From assembly GCF_001050035.1 (NCBI RefSeq), contig NZ_CVTA01000055.1, forward strand, positions 233,506-297,505: a DNA stretch of 64,000 bases. Direction: 5' to 3'. The DNA is from Mycolicibacterium komanii (GTDB lineage Bacteria > Actinomycetota > Actinomycetes > Mycobacteriales > Mycobacteriaceae). A program made the position numbers and the translations under genes. A model generated the notes under the pieces. It was given only the letters and a program-made list of their open reading frames with translations. It was not told the DNA's origin and made no database searches. Shown here one piece after another: positions 1 through 8,726 of the stretch (the stretch's first letter is position 1; each line of letters begins with the position of its first letter).

Positions 1-1055
1 ACAGCGGTCAAAGTGCCGGGGCGCGCCGCGATCGAGATGTTGTCGAGCAGCGTCTTGTTGTTCTCGATGGTCCACGTGACGCCGTGCACCTCGAGCCCGC
101 CGGTGCGGGTCGCGGCCTCGGTTTCGGTGCGACGGACCAGCGTGCCGCCGGAGAAGACGAGGTCGATGTTGCCGATCGTGACCGTGTCGCCCTCGCGGAG
201 CAGCGCCGACTCGACGCGCGCACCGTTGACGAACGTGCCGTTGATGCTGCGGTTGTCGACGATCTCGGTTCCACCGGCCGTCGGCACCAGGGTGGCATGG
301 TGGCGCGACGCCAGCACGTCGGGCACGACGATGTCGTTGTCGGTGGCTCGCCCAATCTTGACGGCGCCGGGCACGTTGTCCGCGGGCCGACTGCCCGGCC
401 GCAGGATCTTGAGCATGCTCGTGGCGAGGTTGCCCTCGCTGGAGCGCGGCGCGGCCGTCGGGCCCATCATCGTGGCCGACTCGAGCGCAGGTGAGGAGAT
501 CGGTTGGCGCGCGGGCTGCTGGGGGCTCGTATACGCCGCCGGCTGTGGCGTGCTCGGATATCGCGGCGGGGGAGGCGCGCTCGGATACGTCGGTTGCGGA
601 CGCGCCTGACCCGGCGGCGGTCCGTACGGCCGCCCGGTGTGGGGACCCGAAACCTGCGGCGGCGGCGGAGCCGTGGGGTAGTTACCCGTCGGCCGGTGGT
701 TGGCGATCGGCACCGCGACCGTCGGTGTACGGCCCACCGCACCCTGGTGGCGGCCGACCTCGAACGTCAGCCGCGGACCGTCGGGATTGCCGATGTTGAT
801 GGTCTGACCGTCGGAGATGTCGACCGCGGGGACGCGGCGGTTGTTGACGAACATCCCGTTGAGGCTGCCGTTGTCGATCGCGACCCAGCGGCCCTGATCG
901 AAGCGCAACACCAGATGCGCGCGCGAGATCAGGGGGTGGGCGATACGGACGTCGGCGCGGAGGTCACGACCGACGACGACGTCATTTCCCGCCGCGAAGG
1001 TCCGGGTCGATCCGTCGTACCGAACGGTCAGCGCGGGTGGGGCGGGTCGGCTCAT
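1..1055 (-). CDS. FHA-domain ABC transporter, N-terminal part (Rv1747-like), truncated by window edge
   Basis: Only the first 351 codons lie in the window, so no stop codon is seen. ATG at 1055 is the first plausible start. Two forkhead-associated domains are visible. FHA1 (about residues 25-95) has the GR, SRAH and DNGSLNG motifs; FHA2 (about 230-305) has IGR, SRHHA and NRSINGTFVN. A Pro-rich linker with scattered Thr and Ser joins them. After FHA2 comes the start of an ABC ATPase domain (VHGVTWTIENNKTLLDN). This architecture matches mycobacterial Rv1747, an ABC exporter whose FHA domains bind phosphothreonines placed by the kinase PknF. The kinase link and an export role in cell-envelope biogenesis are family knowledge; the sequence shows only the FHA-FHA-ABC order. 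The nucleotide-binding and membrane domains must lie to the left of base 1. Confidence 0.9.
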   Translation of the reverse strand, partial: MSRPAPPALTVRYDGSTRTFAAGNDVVVGRDLRADVRIAHPLISRAHLVLRFDQGRWVAIDNGSLNGMFVNNRRVPAVDISDGQTINIGNPDGPRLTFEVGRHQGAVGRTPTVAVPIANHRPTGNYPTAPPPPQVSGPHTGRPYGPPPGQARPQPTYPSAPPPPRYPSTPQPAAYTSPQQPARQPISSPALESATMMGPTAAPRSSEGNLATSMLKILRPGSRPADNVPGAVKIGRATDNDIVVPDVLASRHHATLVPTAGGTEIVDNRSINGTFVNGARVESALLREGDTVTIGNIDLVFSGGTLVRRTETEAATRTGGLEVHGVTWTIENNKTLLDNISIAARPGTLTA

Positions 1056-1107
1056 CGACGCCAACTCTAACGGTAGGGACGTCTGAGGCGGAGGTCCGAC
1101 CACGCGG

Positions 1108-1503
1108 TCACGGCAGGGGAATGTTCCACCTTGCGGTGTCGGTGATCTGATGCAGCGCCGCGATGCGGTCATCGCGCGTGGTGATGACGTGTGCGAACGC
1201 CGCGTCGACGGTGCTTCGGCCGTCGCGGGCGGGACCCCGGTACCGGCCGATGACCACGACACGATCGCCGTCGACCGCCAGATACTCGGCCGGGTCGACG
1301 TGCATGTCGTACAGCGTTCCGATGCGGCCCCAGACTCCGGCGATCATGTCGGCCGGGCCGTGATGTGATCCGCCGACGCCGTGCGGCATGCCGGCGCTGA
1401 CGGTGCCGACGAAATCGTCGGTCAGCAAGCGGAAGAGCGCTGGACCGTCGGCGGCGGCGAGCGCGCCGTACAACCGCCGGGCTACGTGGATGGGAGTGGA
1501 CAC
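1108..1503 (-). CDS. SnoaL-like / NTF2-fold protein
   Basis: A protein of 131 residues starting at GTG 1503, which has a strong AGGAGG ribosome binding site just upstream. Length and pattern fit the NTF2/SnoaL-like fold: an N-terminal helix with LYGALAAADGPALFRLLTDDFVG, central VDGDRVVVIGRYRG, and the late VITTRDDRIAALHQITDTARW. Members are small ketosteroid-isomerase-like enzymes or ligand-binding proteins; the substrate cannot be told. It is divergent from a TetR regulator, with 49 bp between the starts holding two overlapping inverted repeats, so it is probably a target of that regulator. Confidence 0.8.
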   Translation of the reverse strand: MSTPIHVARRLYGALAAADGPALFRLLTDDFVGTVSAGMPHGVGGSHHGPADMIAGVWGRIGTLYDMHVDPAEYLAVDGDRVVVIGRYRGPARDGRSTVDAAFAHVITTRDDRIAALHQITDTARWNIPLP

Positions 1504-1522
1504 GGCTGCCTCCTTGAGTATT

Positions 1523-1546
1523 AGAGAGTAGTCTCTATTATAGACT
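1523..1546. promoter_or_regulatory. Overlapping inverted repeats in TetR/SnoaL divergent promoter
   Basis: Between the divergent starts, AGAGA-N4-TCTCT (1523-1536) overlaps AGTCT-N7-AGACT (1530-1546). Both are exact inverted repeats, placed 7 bp upstream of the TetR start codon. TetR regulators usually bind such sites in their own divergent promoter. That this one is bound by the neighbouring regulator is inference. Confidence 0.5.
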
Positions 1547-1552
1547 CTGGCA

Positions 1553-2116
1553 ATGCCGAGGCCCGCGCGCTTCAGCGCCGACGATCTGCTGGACGCCGCC
1601 GCGGCGCTGCTCGCCGAACAGGGGCCCGCCGCGGTGACCGTGTCCGCGGTGGCGCGTGCGGCGGGGGCGCCCAGCGGCTCGATGTATCACCGGTTTTCGG
1701 GTCGTGCGGCGCTGTGCGGGGAACTGTGGATGCGCACCGAGGAGCGTTTCGGTGAAGGGTTCACGGCCGCGTTGAATGGTCCGGGCGGCACCCGCGCGCG
1801 ATGTGTCGCGGGGGCCCGCCACACGGTCCAGTGGTGCCGCGACCACCCCGCCGAGGCGGCGGTTCTGCTCGCTGGCGCCGATGCGCTGTGCGCCGCCGAC
1901 TGGCCGCCCGAGTTGCACGCCAGGAGGCGCCGACTGCACCGGCGGTGGCGGCGCTTGCTGTCCGGACTGCACGCCGACGGCGACCGGGTGAACGCCGCGG
2001 TGATCGACATCCCCTACGCCGTCGTGCGCCGACACCTGCTGGCGGGGGCGGCGATTCCGGCGAGCGCCGACGCGATCGTCACCGAGTGTGCCGAGGCGCT
2101 CATACCGGCCGAGTGA
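1553..2116 (+). CDS. TetR family transcriptional regulator
   Basis: 187 residues. The N-terminal helix-turn-helix of the TetR family is clear (about residues 8-52: FSADDLLDAAAALLAEQG, then VSAVARAAGAPSGSMYHRFSGRAAL). The C-terminal ligand domain is helical and Arg/Ala-rich. ATG at 1553 sits directly behind the inverted repeats and gives the usual family length. It probably represses itself and the divergent SnoaL-like gene. The effector molecule is unknown. Confidence 0.9.
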   Translation: MPRPARFSADDLLDAAAALLAEQGPAAVTVSAVARAAGAPSGSMYHRFSGRAALCGELWMRTEERFGEGFTAALNGPGGTRARCVAGARHTVQWCRDHPAEAAVLLAGADALCAADWPPELHARRRRLHRRWRRLLSGLHADGDRVNAAVIDIPYAVVRRHLLAGAAIPASADAIVTECAEALIPAE

Positions 2117-2181
2117 CGAAAGTTTGCCGGTCGACCGGCGAGTCGCGCGCGGTTGGCGGCGAAACGTGGTCACCATAGGGC

Positions 2182-2601
2182 ATGGTGTCTCGGGCGCCTT
2201 TCGTGGTCGTCGGCATTGCTGGGCTCTGCGTCGCCGCGGCGTTCCTGGCGCCGACGGTCGACGCGCAGAGCGCGATCGCCATCGACGATCGTGGGTTCGT
2301 CGATTCGAAGGCCCGGTGCGAGGCGCCGTGGCAGCCAGTGGCTTTCGGCCGCACCCAATTCGCTCTCGTGGCGATCTGCAAGCGGGGCGGCAGCTACGAG
2401 TACCGCGGTGTGCGGATGAAGGATGGCCTGGTGTTGACGGCCCCGGCAGCCGAGAAGACCGATGGGGTGTTCACCGTCGAGAACGACGGAGCCACCTACA
2501 CGTTCTCGGCGAAGGAACTCGTCGTGAGCGCGGGCGATCAGGTGCTGGTGACCGAACCGATGGTGGCCTACGTCGAACCGCGGCCCGCCGTCGACGGCTG
2601 A
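2182..2601 (+). CDS. Small secreted hypothetical protein
   Basis: 139 residues. The N-terminus is a signal peptide: VSRAPF followed by a hydrophobic VVVGIAGLCVAAAFLAP and a likely cleavage after VDA. The mature part has two Cys (CEAPW, ICKRGG) that could form a disulfide, and a beta-rich pattern with repeated VEN/TYTFSA-type strands. I do not recognise the family. The last 34 bp overlap the end of the convergent oxidoreductase gene. No partner gene is suggested by the context. Confidence 0.7.
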   Translation: MVSRAPFVVVGIAGLCVAAAFLAPTVDAQSAIAIDDRGFVDSKARCEAPWQPVAFGRTQFALVAICKRGGSYEYRGVRMKDGLVLTAPAAEKTDGVFTVENDGATYTFSAKELVVSAGDQVLVTEPMVAYVEPRPAVDG

Positions 2602-3791
2602 TAGTTGTCCGGCGCCCCGGTCAGCACGCAGTGGGTGTGGCTGTAGATCGTCGGCATGCACTTGTTGCAGTGATCGCAGATCGACCGCACCGAGCTGTCC
2701 GCCTGGATGCGGTTGAGCAGATCCGGCTCGGCCAGCAGGGCGCGGCCCATCGCCACGAAGTCGAATCCCTCGGCCATCGCGAGGTCCATCGTCTCGCGAT
2801 TGGTGATGCCGCCCAACAGGATCAGCGGCAGCTTCAGCTCGGCGCGGAACTGCCTGGCATGGCGTAACAGGAACGCCTCGCGGTAGGGGTACTCGCGCAG
2901 GAACTTCTTGCCGGTCATCCGGATGCCCCACCGGATCGGCGGTTTGAAGGCGTTGGCGAATTCCTTGACCGGCGCATCGCCGTGGAACAGATACATCGGG
3001 TTGACCAGCGAGCTGCCCGCGGTCAGTTCGATGGCGTCCAGGCCGCCGTCCTCTTCCAGCCACTTCGCCGTCTGCAGCGACTCTTCGACGGTGATGCCGC
3101 CGCGCACGCCGTCGGACATGGTGAGCTTGGCCGTCACCGCGATCGGGTTGCCCTCTTTCTCGACGGCCTGGCGGACGGCCCGCACGACGCCGCGCGCGAC
3201 CTTGGCCCGGTTCTCCAGCGACCCGCCGAATTCATCGGTGCGGCGGTTGAGCAGCGGACTCAAGAACGAGCTGGCGAGATAGTTGTGGCCGAGGTGGATC
3301 TCGACCGCGTCGAACCCGGATTCGATCGCCAACCGCGCGGCGTTGGCATGCGCCTCGGTGACCTCGCGGATGTCGTCGCGCGTGGCCCTCTTCGCGAACC
3401 GCATCGACAGCGGATTGAAGAAGCGCACCGGCGCCAGCGCCTTGGCCTTGTTGGTCCGCGCGTTCGCGACAGGTCCCGCGTGGCCGATTTGCGCGCTGAT
3501 CGCCGCGCCCTCGGCGTGGATCGCTTCGGTCAGCCTCTTCAGCCCCGGCACGGCCTCCGGCCGCATCCAGATCTGCCAGCCGTCGGTGCGTCCGCCGGGG
3601 GCGACCGCGCAGTAGGCGACCGTCGTCATGCCGACCCCGCCCGCGGCGGGCAGCCGGTGGTAGTTGATCAACTCGTCGGTGACGAGCGCGTTCGGCGTCG
3701 ATGCCTCGAACGTCGCCGCCTTGATGATCCGGTTGCGCAGCGTCACCGGGCCGAGCTTGGCCGGGGTGAACACATTGGGCTGAGTGTTCAT
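2568..3791 (-). CDS. NADH:flavin oxidoreductase (Old Yellow Enzyme family)
   Basis: ATG at 3791 is chosen; it gives 407 residues beginning [22 protein letters not shown], the standard start of this FMN-barrel family. Further family motifs are IGHAGP, the [26 protein letters not shown] signature (in place of the common HGYL) and [17 protein letters not shown] near the end. A C-terminal [12 protein letters not shown] cluster is like the Cys-rich end of the 2,4-dienoyl-CoA reductase branch, though the protein lacks that branch's extra flavodoxin domains. It probably reduces activated C=C bonds with NAD(P)H and FMN; the substrate is unknown. It is divergent from folD with 28 bp between starts. 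Confidence 0.9.
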   Translation of the reverse strand: MNTQPNVFTPAKLGPVTLRNRIIKAATFEASTPNALVTDELINYHRLPAAGGVGMTTVAYCAVAPGGRTDGWQIWMRPEAVPGLKRLTEAIHAEGAAISAQIGHAGPVANARTNKAKALAPVRFFNPLSMRFAKRATRDDIREVTEAHANAARLAIESGFDAVEIHLGHNYLASSFLSPLLNRRTDEFGGSLENRAKVARGVVRAVRQAVEKEGNPIAVTAKLTMSDGVRGGITVEESLQTAKWLEEDGGLDAIELTAGSSLVNPMYLFHGDAPVKEFANAFKPPIRWGIRMTGKKFLREYPYREAFLLRHARQFRAELKLPLILLGGITNRETMDLAMAEGFDFVAMGRALLAEPDLLNRIQADSSVRSICDHCNKCMPTIYSHTHCVLTGAPDNYQPSTAGRGST

Positions 3792-3819
3792 AGACAGCGA
3801 GCATGCCAGACTGAGACCC

Positions 3820-4677
3820 GTGGGTGCGATCACACTGGACGGTAAGGCCACGCGCGACGAGATCTTCGTCGACCTCAAGGAACGGGTTGCGGCACTGACC
3901 GCGGCGGGACGCACGCCGGGACTGGGCACGGTGCTCGTCGGCGACGACCCCGGTTCCCACGCCTACGTACGCGGTAAGCACTCCGACTGCGCGAAGGTCG
4001 GCATCAACTCGATCCGCCGCGACCTGCCCGCCGACATCAGCCAGGCCACGCTCGACGAGACGATCGACGAGCTGAACGCCAACCCCGAGTGCACCGGTTA
4101 CATCGTCCAGCTCCCTCTGCCCAAGCATCTGAACGAGAACTCCGCTCTCGAGCGCATCGACCCTGGCAAGGACGCCGACGGTCTGCATCCGACCAACCTG
4201 GGTCGGCTGGTGCTCAACGAACCCGCCCCGCTGCCGTGCACCCCGCGGGGGATTGTGCACCTGCTGCGCCGCTACGAGGTGGAGATCGCCGGCGCGCACG
4301 TCGTGGTCATCGGTCGCGGCGTCACCGTCGGACGCCCGCTCGGGCTGCTGTTGACCCGGCGGTCGGAGAACGCGACGGTCACTTTGTGCCACACCGCAAC
4401 TCGTCACCTGCCTGAGTTGGCCCGCGAGGCCGACATCATCATCGCCGCGGCGGGCATGCCGCACATGGTGACCGCCGAGATGGTGCGGCCCGGCGCGGCC
4501 GTCGTCGACGTCGGGGTCAGCCGCGACGAGAACGGCAAACTCGTGGGTGATGTCCACCCCGACGTCTGGGATGTCGCGGGCCACGTGTCACCCAATCCGG
4601 GCGGTGTGGGCCCGCTGACGCGCGCGTTCCTGCTGACGAACGTGGTCGAGCGCGCGGAGGTACTGGCCGCGACGTGA
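3820..4677 (+). CDS. folD: Bifunctional methylenetetrahydrofolate dehydrogenase/cyclohydrolase
   Basis: FolD interconverts 5,10-methylene-, 5,10-methenyl- and 10-formyl-tetrahydrofolate using NADP in the cytosol, supplying one-carbon units. The product of 285 residues carries the YVRGK motif with the catalytic Lys, the QLPLPKHL signature, [20 protein letters not shown] and the nucleotide-binding [16 protein letters not shown] at 3820 is chosen because it gives the canonical mycobacterial start [14 protein letters not shown]; an upstream in-frame extension to 3784 overlaps the divergent gene's start and is not needed. The next gene overlaps its stop by 4 bp, so the two are co-transcribed. Confidence 0.97.
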   Translation: MGAITLDGKATRDEIFVDLKERVAALTAAGRTPGLGTVLVGDDPGSHAYVRGKHSDCAKVGINSIRRDLPADISQATLDETIDELNANPECTGYIVQLPLPKHLNENSALERIDPGKDADGLHPTNLGRLVLNEPAPLPCTPRGIVHLLRRYEVEIAGAHVVVIGRGVTVGRPLGLLLTRRSENATVTLCHTATRHLPELAREADIIIAAAGMPHMVTAEMVRPGAAVVDVGVSRDENGKLVGDVHPDVWDVAGHVSPNPGGVGPLTRAFLLTNVVERAEVLAAT

Positions 4678-4967
4678 CGCCAAAGGAGTTCGCGCGCAAG
4701 GTTTTCGCCGGGCAATGGCCGTTCTGGTCGGTCGGCCTGATCTTCGCCGCCGCGTTCGTCCTGGTGGTCGCGGGCTATTGGCGACGCGGCGCGCTCGTGA
4801 TGGCGATCGGGGTCGGCGTGGCGGCGGCGTTGCGGCTGCTGCTGAGCGACGACCGCGCCGGACTGCTCGCGGTGCGCAGTCGCGGCGTTGACTTCGTCAC
4901 GACCGCCGTCGTCAGCGCCACGATGCTCTACATCGCCTGGACCATCGACCCGTTGGGCACCAGCTGA
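4674..4967 (+). CDS. DUF3017 family membrane protein
   Basis: 97 residues, starting at GTG 4674 inside a GTGA overlap with the folD stop. It has three hydrophobic segments ([38 protein letters not shown] and a last [16 protein letters not shown]) and a conserved [11 protein letters not shown] loop. This is the DUF3017 protein that follows folD in many mycobacteria. Its role is unknown; the conserved coupling to folD is the only clue. Confidence 0.9.
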   Translation: MTPKEFARKVFAGQWPFWSVGLIFAAAFVLVVAGYWRRGALVMAIGVGVAAALRLLLSDDRAGLLAVRSRGVDFVTTAVVSATMLYIAWTIDPLGTS

Positions 4968-4978
4968 TTCACGGGAAG

Positions 4979-5010
4979 TTGCCCGATATGCAATCTTGCA
5001 CGGTGGGCAA
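4979..5010. promoter_or_regulatory. 32-bp double-dyad operator upstream of TetR-monooxygenase operon
   Basis: A symmetric element reads TTGCCC-N4-TGCAA-N2-TTGCA-N4-GGGCAA and ends 21 bp before the TetR start. Both arm pairs are exact about a single centre (4994/4995). The nested symmetry is what a dimer-of-dimers TetR protein would need. Binding by the adjacent regulator is inference. Confidence 0.65.
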
Positions 5011-5031
5011 GTTTTCGCTTACTGTGGTCGC

Positions 5032-5649
5032 ATGGCCGGACTTCGGGAGCGCAAGAAGCTCGACACCAGACGCGCGCTGAGCGACGCCGCGCTCAAACTC
5101 GCGTTGGAGCGTGGTTTCGACGGTGTGACCCGCGAGGCGATCGCCGACCTGGCCGGCGTATCGCTACGCACCTTCAACAATTACTTCAACGGGAAGTACG
5201 AGGCGCTGGCCTATCGCCAGACCGAACGGCTACGCCGCAGCATCGCCGTGCTGCGCGACCGGCCCACCGACGAACCGCTGTGGACGTCGATCACCGAGTC
5301 CGTGCTCTCACCGCTGGAAGAGGACATGGGCGAAGCCGACGCCGCGGAGCACCGGATACCCAGCCGTGAAGAGTTCGCCGAGATACGAAAACTTCTGATG
5401 CGGCCCGAAATTCGCGACGCGGTGTCGAGGGAACTGTTCGACGAGTGGATGGAGGTGGTCGCCGAGCGCACGGGCACCGACCCGCACCGCGACATGTACC
5501 CGCGGCTCGTCGCGGCCGTCGTGCGCGCCGTCGGCGACGCGGCCACCGAGATCTACGTGCGTGCCGATCCGCCGGTGCCGATCACGACGTTGGTGCGTGC
5601 GGGATTCGCGGAAGTGGTCGCGGGACTACCGGATCCGAGCAAGTCATGA
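5032..5649 (+). CDS. TetR family transcriptional regulator
   Basis: ATG at 5032 gives 205 residues starting MAGLRERKKLDTRRALSDAA. The HTH is typical (REAIADLAGVSLRTFNNYF, then GKYEAL). The C-terminal half has the MftR-like helical composition seen in many actinobacterial TetR proteins. Its stop overlaps the start of the following monooxygenase by 4 bp (ATGA), so the two genes form an operon behind the 32-bp operator. It most likely controls its own operon in response to the monooxygenase substrate. Confidence 0.9.
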   Translation: MAGLRERKKLDTRRALSDAALKLALERGFDGVTREAIADLAGVSLRTFNNYFNGKYEALAYRQTERLRRSIAVLRDRPTDEPLWTSITESVLSPLEEDMGEADAAEHRIPSREEFAEIRKLLMRPEIRDAVSRELFDEWMEVVAERTGTDPHRDMYPRLVAAVVRAVGDAATEIYVRADPPVPITTLVRAGFAEVVAGLPDPSKS

Positions 5650-7172
5650 CCGCCGAAAGCGTCGTGATCAGCGGAGCCGGCCCCAACGGACTGCTGCTGG
5701 CGTGCGAGCTCGCGCTGGCGGGGGTGCGCCCCGTGGTGCTCGACCGGCTACCGGCTCCGAGCGAGGAGCCCAAGGCCAACGGCCTTGTCGGTCAGGTGAT
5801 CCGGCAGCTCGACATGCGAGGGCTCTACCACGCGTTCGGCGGCGAGGATGGACCGCCGCGTCCGGTGGCCGGCTGGCCGTTCGCGGGCATCGCGCTGAAC
5901 TTTTCAGACATCGCGCCGAACCCGATGCGCGCGTTGCTGATTCCGCAGCCGCGGCTCGTGCGGCTGTTGGAGAAGCACGCGCGCGGGCTCGGTGTTGACA
6001 TCCGGTGGGGGCACGAGCTGATCGACCTCGAACCGGGCCCCGAGTCCGCTTCGGTGACGGTCGCGGTCGAGGGGGAGACCTACAACCTGCGCACGCGCTA
6101 CCTGGTCGGCGCCGACGGCGGACGCAGCTTCGTCCGTAAGCGTGCGGGGATCGGGTTTCCCGGGCACACGTCACCGATCGAGAGCCGCATCGCCCATGTC
6201 GGACTGCCCGAGGAGTTGCTCGTTCCCGGTCAGGGATACGACATCCCCGGATTCGGTCGCCTGAAATACGGTTACAACCGCTTCGAGCACGGAAGCATCA
6301 TCCTCTTCCCGCTCGAGCCCGACCGCCCGCTGCTCGGCACCGTCGAATACGGCAAGATGCGTCAAACCGCCGACGACGACATGACGCTCGACGAGCTGCG
6401 CGCCAGCATCCGCCGCATCATCGGGGTGGATGTTCCCTTGGACACGCCGAAAAGGGCGGGCCCGCACGCCCTTCGGCGGCTCGAGAACATCAACTCGCGT
6501 CAGGCCGACCGCTACCGGGCCGGCCGGGTGCTGCTACTCGGCGACGCGGCTCACGTGCATTCACCGATGGGAGGCCCGGGCCTGAACCTTGGGTTACAGG
6601 ATGCGGTGAACCTCGGCTGGAAGCTGGCGGCCGTCGTCAACGGCTGGCATTCCGATGATCTGCTTGACACCTACCAGGCCGAGCGGTACCCGGTCGGCGA
6701 ACGCGTGATGATGCACTCGCAGGCGCAACTTGCGCTGTCGGCGCCGGGGCCCGACGTCGAAGCCCTGCGGACGCTGTTCGGCGAACTGATCCAACAGCGC
6801 GGTGTCGCAAAGCATCTCGCACATCTGCTGGCCGGCTCGGACGTGCGCTACGACGTCGGTGACGACCATCCGCTCTCGGGGCGGATGGCGCCGGAGTTGG
6901 CGCTCGCCGACGGCCGTCGCCTCGCCGAACTCCTGCACCGCGGCCGTGCGGTGCTGCTCGACCTCGACGGCGGGGCCGCGGCGGCCGTCGCCGAACCGTG
7001 GGCCGAGCGCGTCGACCCGATCACCGCCGCGGCGGAAGAGCCGCCCGCCGCGGCCGTGCTGGTCCGGCCCGACGGCTATGTCGCGTGGGCCGCTGAGCGT
7101 TTCGACGATGGCGGGTCCGACGCGCTGCGGGCGGCGCTCACGCGCTGGTTCGGCGACCCGCGCCGAACGTGA
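5646..7172 (+). CDS. FAD-dependent aromatic/rifampicin-type monooxygenase
   Basis: 508 residues. It is a class A flavoprotein monooxygenase: Rossmann GxGxxG at the N-terminus (VVISGAGPNGLLLACELALAG), the DG motif YLVGADGGRSFVRK, and the GD motif VLLLGDAAHVHSPMGGPGLNLGLQDAVN that binds FAD ribityl phosphate. A degenerate thioredoxin-like C-terminal domain follows, as in phenol hydroxylases and rifampicin monooxygenase (Rox). It would hydroxylate an aromatic or polyketide substrate with NAD(P)H and O2. Drug modification is possible but cannot be read from the sequence. Translationally coupled to the TetR gene upstream. Confidence 0.92.
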   Translation: MTAESVVISGAGPNGLLLACELALAGVRPVVLDRLPAPSEEPKANGLVGQVIRQLDMRGLYHAFGGEDGPPRPVAGWPFAGIALNFSDIAPNPMRALLIPQPRLVRLLEKHARGLGVDIRWGHELIDLEPGPESASVTVAVEGETYNLRTRYLVGADGGRSFVRKRAGIGFPGHTSPIESRIAHVGLPEELLVPGQGYDIPGFGRLKYGYNRFEHGSIILFPLEPDRPLLGTVEYGKMRQTADDDMTLDELRASIRRIIGVDVPLDTPKRAGPHALRRLENINSRQADRYRAGRVLLLGDAAHVHSPMGGPGLNLGLQDAVNLGWKLAAVVNGWHSDDLLDTYQAERYPVGERVMMHSQAQLALSAPGPDVEALRTLFGELIQQRGVAKHLAHLLAGSDVRYDVGDDHPLSGRMAPELALADGRRLAELLHRGRAVLLDLDGGAAAAVAEPWAERVDPITAAAEEPPAAAVLVRPDGYVAWAAERFDDGGSDALRAALTRWFGDPRRT

Positions 7173-7173
7173 G

Positions 7174-7752
7174 CTAGGGCTGGTCGCGGAACAGGCCCGA
7201 GATCAACGCGCGGGCCACCACCCCAGCGTCGCGGCGCGCCCGGTCGGGGTCGTCGGCCGACGCGATGAGCAGGGCGGCCTCGTCGAGGGCGCCGATGATC
7301 ATCGATGCGAGCGTGTCGACGGGAAGGTCGACGAGCTCGCCCGCGGCCACCGCGGCGCGTAGTCGCTCGCGGATCACCGCCAGGTAGTTGCGGTTGTCGA
7401 TCTCGCGCATCTGAGCGAAACCGAGTGCGGAGGGAGCGTCGAGGACGCTGATGCGCGCCACCGCTGGGTCGAGGCAGCCGTCGAGGAACCGCTCGCAGCC
7501 GGCCTCGAGTTGGCGGCGCACCGTCGGTTCGGCGAGCGCGGCCGGGATCACCGCGTCCGCCAGCCCGCGCTCGACGTCCTCGTACACCGCCCGGAACACC
7601 GCCTCCTTGGTGGGGAAGTGGTAATAGAGCGCGTTGCGGGTGACGTCGGCGGCCCGCGCGATGTCACCGGTCGAGACGGCGGCGTACCCGCGTTCGACGA
7701 ACAGGATCCGTGCGGCGGCGACCAGCGCCGCCCGCGTCGTTTCGCTGCGCAT
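7174..7752 (-). CDS. TetR family transcriptional regulator
   Basis: ATG at 7752 is preferred, since it places the first HTH helix ten residues from the start as usual (MRSETTRAALVAAARILFVERG; then TGDIARAADVTRNALYYHF). A GTG at 7782 would add ten residues and is possible. 192 residues. It ends 1 bp from the convergent monooxygenase stop. It is divergent from the hydrolase at 7848, with inverted repeats in between, so it probably regulates that gene. Confidence 0.88.
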   Translation of the reverse strand: MRSETTRAALVAAARILFVERGYAAVSTGDIARAADVTRNALYYHFPTKEAVFRAVYEDVERGLADAVIPAALAEPTVRRQLEAGCERFLDGCLDPAVARISVLDAPSALGFAQMREIDNRNYLAVIRERLRAAVAAGELVDLPVDTLASMIIGALDEAALLIASADDPDRARRDAGVVARALISGLFRDQP

Positions 7753-7828
7753 TGCACGCCCGTCCGCCGCTTCGCCCGCCACCGAAGAAATTTAACAGGC
7801 TGCATGTATTGCGGAACGGGGGATGACG

Positions 7829-7849
7829 CTGTTTGAATACAGGTTGTAT
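7829..7849. promoter_or_regulatory. Overlapping inverted repeats reaching into hydrolase start codon
   Basis: CTGT-N6-ACAG (7829-7842) overlaps ATACA-N3-TGTAT (7837-7849). The second repeat runs into the ATG of the hydrolase at 7848. Both arms are exact. No ribosome binding site precedes this ATG, so the mRNA may be leaderless, with the operator on the promoter and start point. Binding by the divergent TetR protein is inference. Confidence 0.45.
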
Positions 7850-8726
7850 GGATACTTTCGCACCGCTTCACCATCGCCGTACCGTCGACATCCCCGCCGG
7901 CACGATCGGCGTCCGCGAGGCCGGGCAGGGGGAGCCGGTCCTGTTCATCCACGGTGTGGTTGCCAACGGCGTGGCCTGGCGCAACGTTGTACGCCCGCTG
8001 AGTCGTCGCGCCCGCTGTATCGCTCCGGACTGGCCGTTGGGGTCGCATCAACCGGCCCTGCCGTCGGCGGACCTCACGCTGCCGGGCCTGGCGCGCATGG
8101 TCGTCGACGTGCTGGACGCCCTGGGACTCGACGAGGCCGTCGTCGTCGGCAACGGCTACGGCGGCGACATCGCCCAGGTGGTGGCCGCCGAGTACCCGCA
8201 TCGGGTGAAGGCTCTGGTGCTGGCCGCCACCAACGCTTTCGACTCCGATCCGGCCCCGACTAAGGTGCTGCGCGGGCTGACCGCGGTGCGGGGTGCGGGC
8301 AAGCTGCAGGCGCTGGCCATGCGAAGCCGATTGATGCAGCGGCAGTGGTTCACCTACGGCGGTGTCACCAAACGGGCGATCCCGCCGGACGTCATGCAGT
8401 CATACCTGACACCGCTGTGGCGGGATCGGCTCGTCCGCAACGACTTCCGCCGTTTCATGGCTGGGCTGTCGCCGCGTTACCTCGCGGAGTACTCGCCGCG
8501 GCTCGCCGACTTCGAGCGCCCAGCGCTGCTCGTGTGGCCGACCGAGGAGCGGTTCTTTCCCGCCGCCAACACGCGACGGCTCGCCGAGATCATGGGCAAC
8601 GCAAGGCTTGTCACCGTCGACGACTGCTACAGCTGGATCCCCGAAGACCAGCCCGCGGTGTTCGCCGACCTGCTGGACGATTTCCTGTCGGCGCTCAGGC
8701 CAGCGAAGCGCGGATGCACACCGTGA
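7848..8726 (+). CDS. Alpha/beta hydrolase-fold protein lacking the usual nucleophile
   Basis: ATG at 7848 gives 292 residues. The fold is that of the haloalkane dehalogenase/epoxide hydrolase group: oxyanion loop VLFIHGVVANGVAW, a nucleophile elbow, a cap region and a late acid/base segment. The elbow reads VVVGNGYGGDIAQ, where active relatives have GNDTGG or GHSxGG, so the nucleophile position is Gly. The usual His near the end also appears to be replaced (DDCYSWIPEDQP). It may be a non-catalytic relative or use another chemistry. Regulated, by context, by the divergent TetR gene. Its last 32 bp overlap the convergent methyltransferase gene. Confidence 0.85.
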   Translation: MDTFAPLHHRRTVDIPAGTIGVREAGQGEPVLFIHGVVANGVAWRNVVRPLSRRARCIAPDWPLGSHQPALPSADLTLPGLARMVVDVLDALGLDEAVVVGNGYGGDIAQVVAAEYPHRVKALVLAATNAFDSDPAPTKVLRGLTAVRGAGKLQALAMRSRLMQRQWFTYGGVTKRAIPPDVMQSYLTPLWRDRLVRNDFRRFMAGLSPRYLAEYSPRLADFERPALLVWPTEERFFPAANTRRLAEIMGNARLVTVDDCYSWIPEDQPAVFADLLDDFLSALRPAKRGCTP

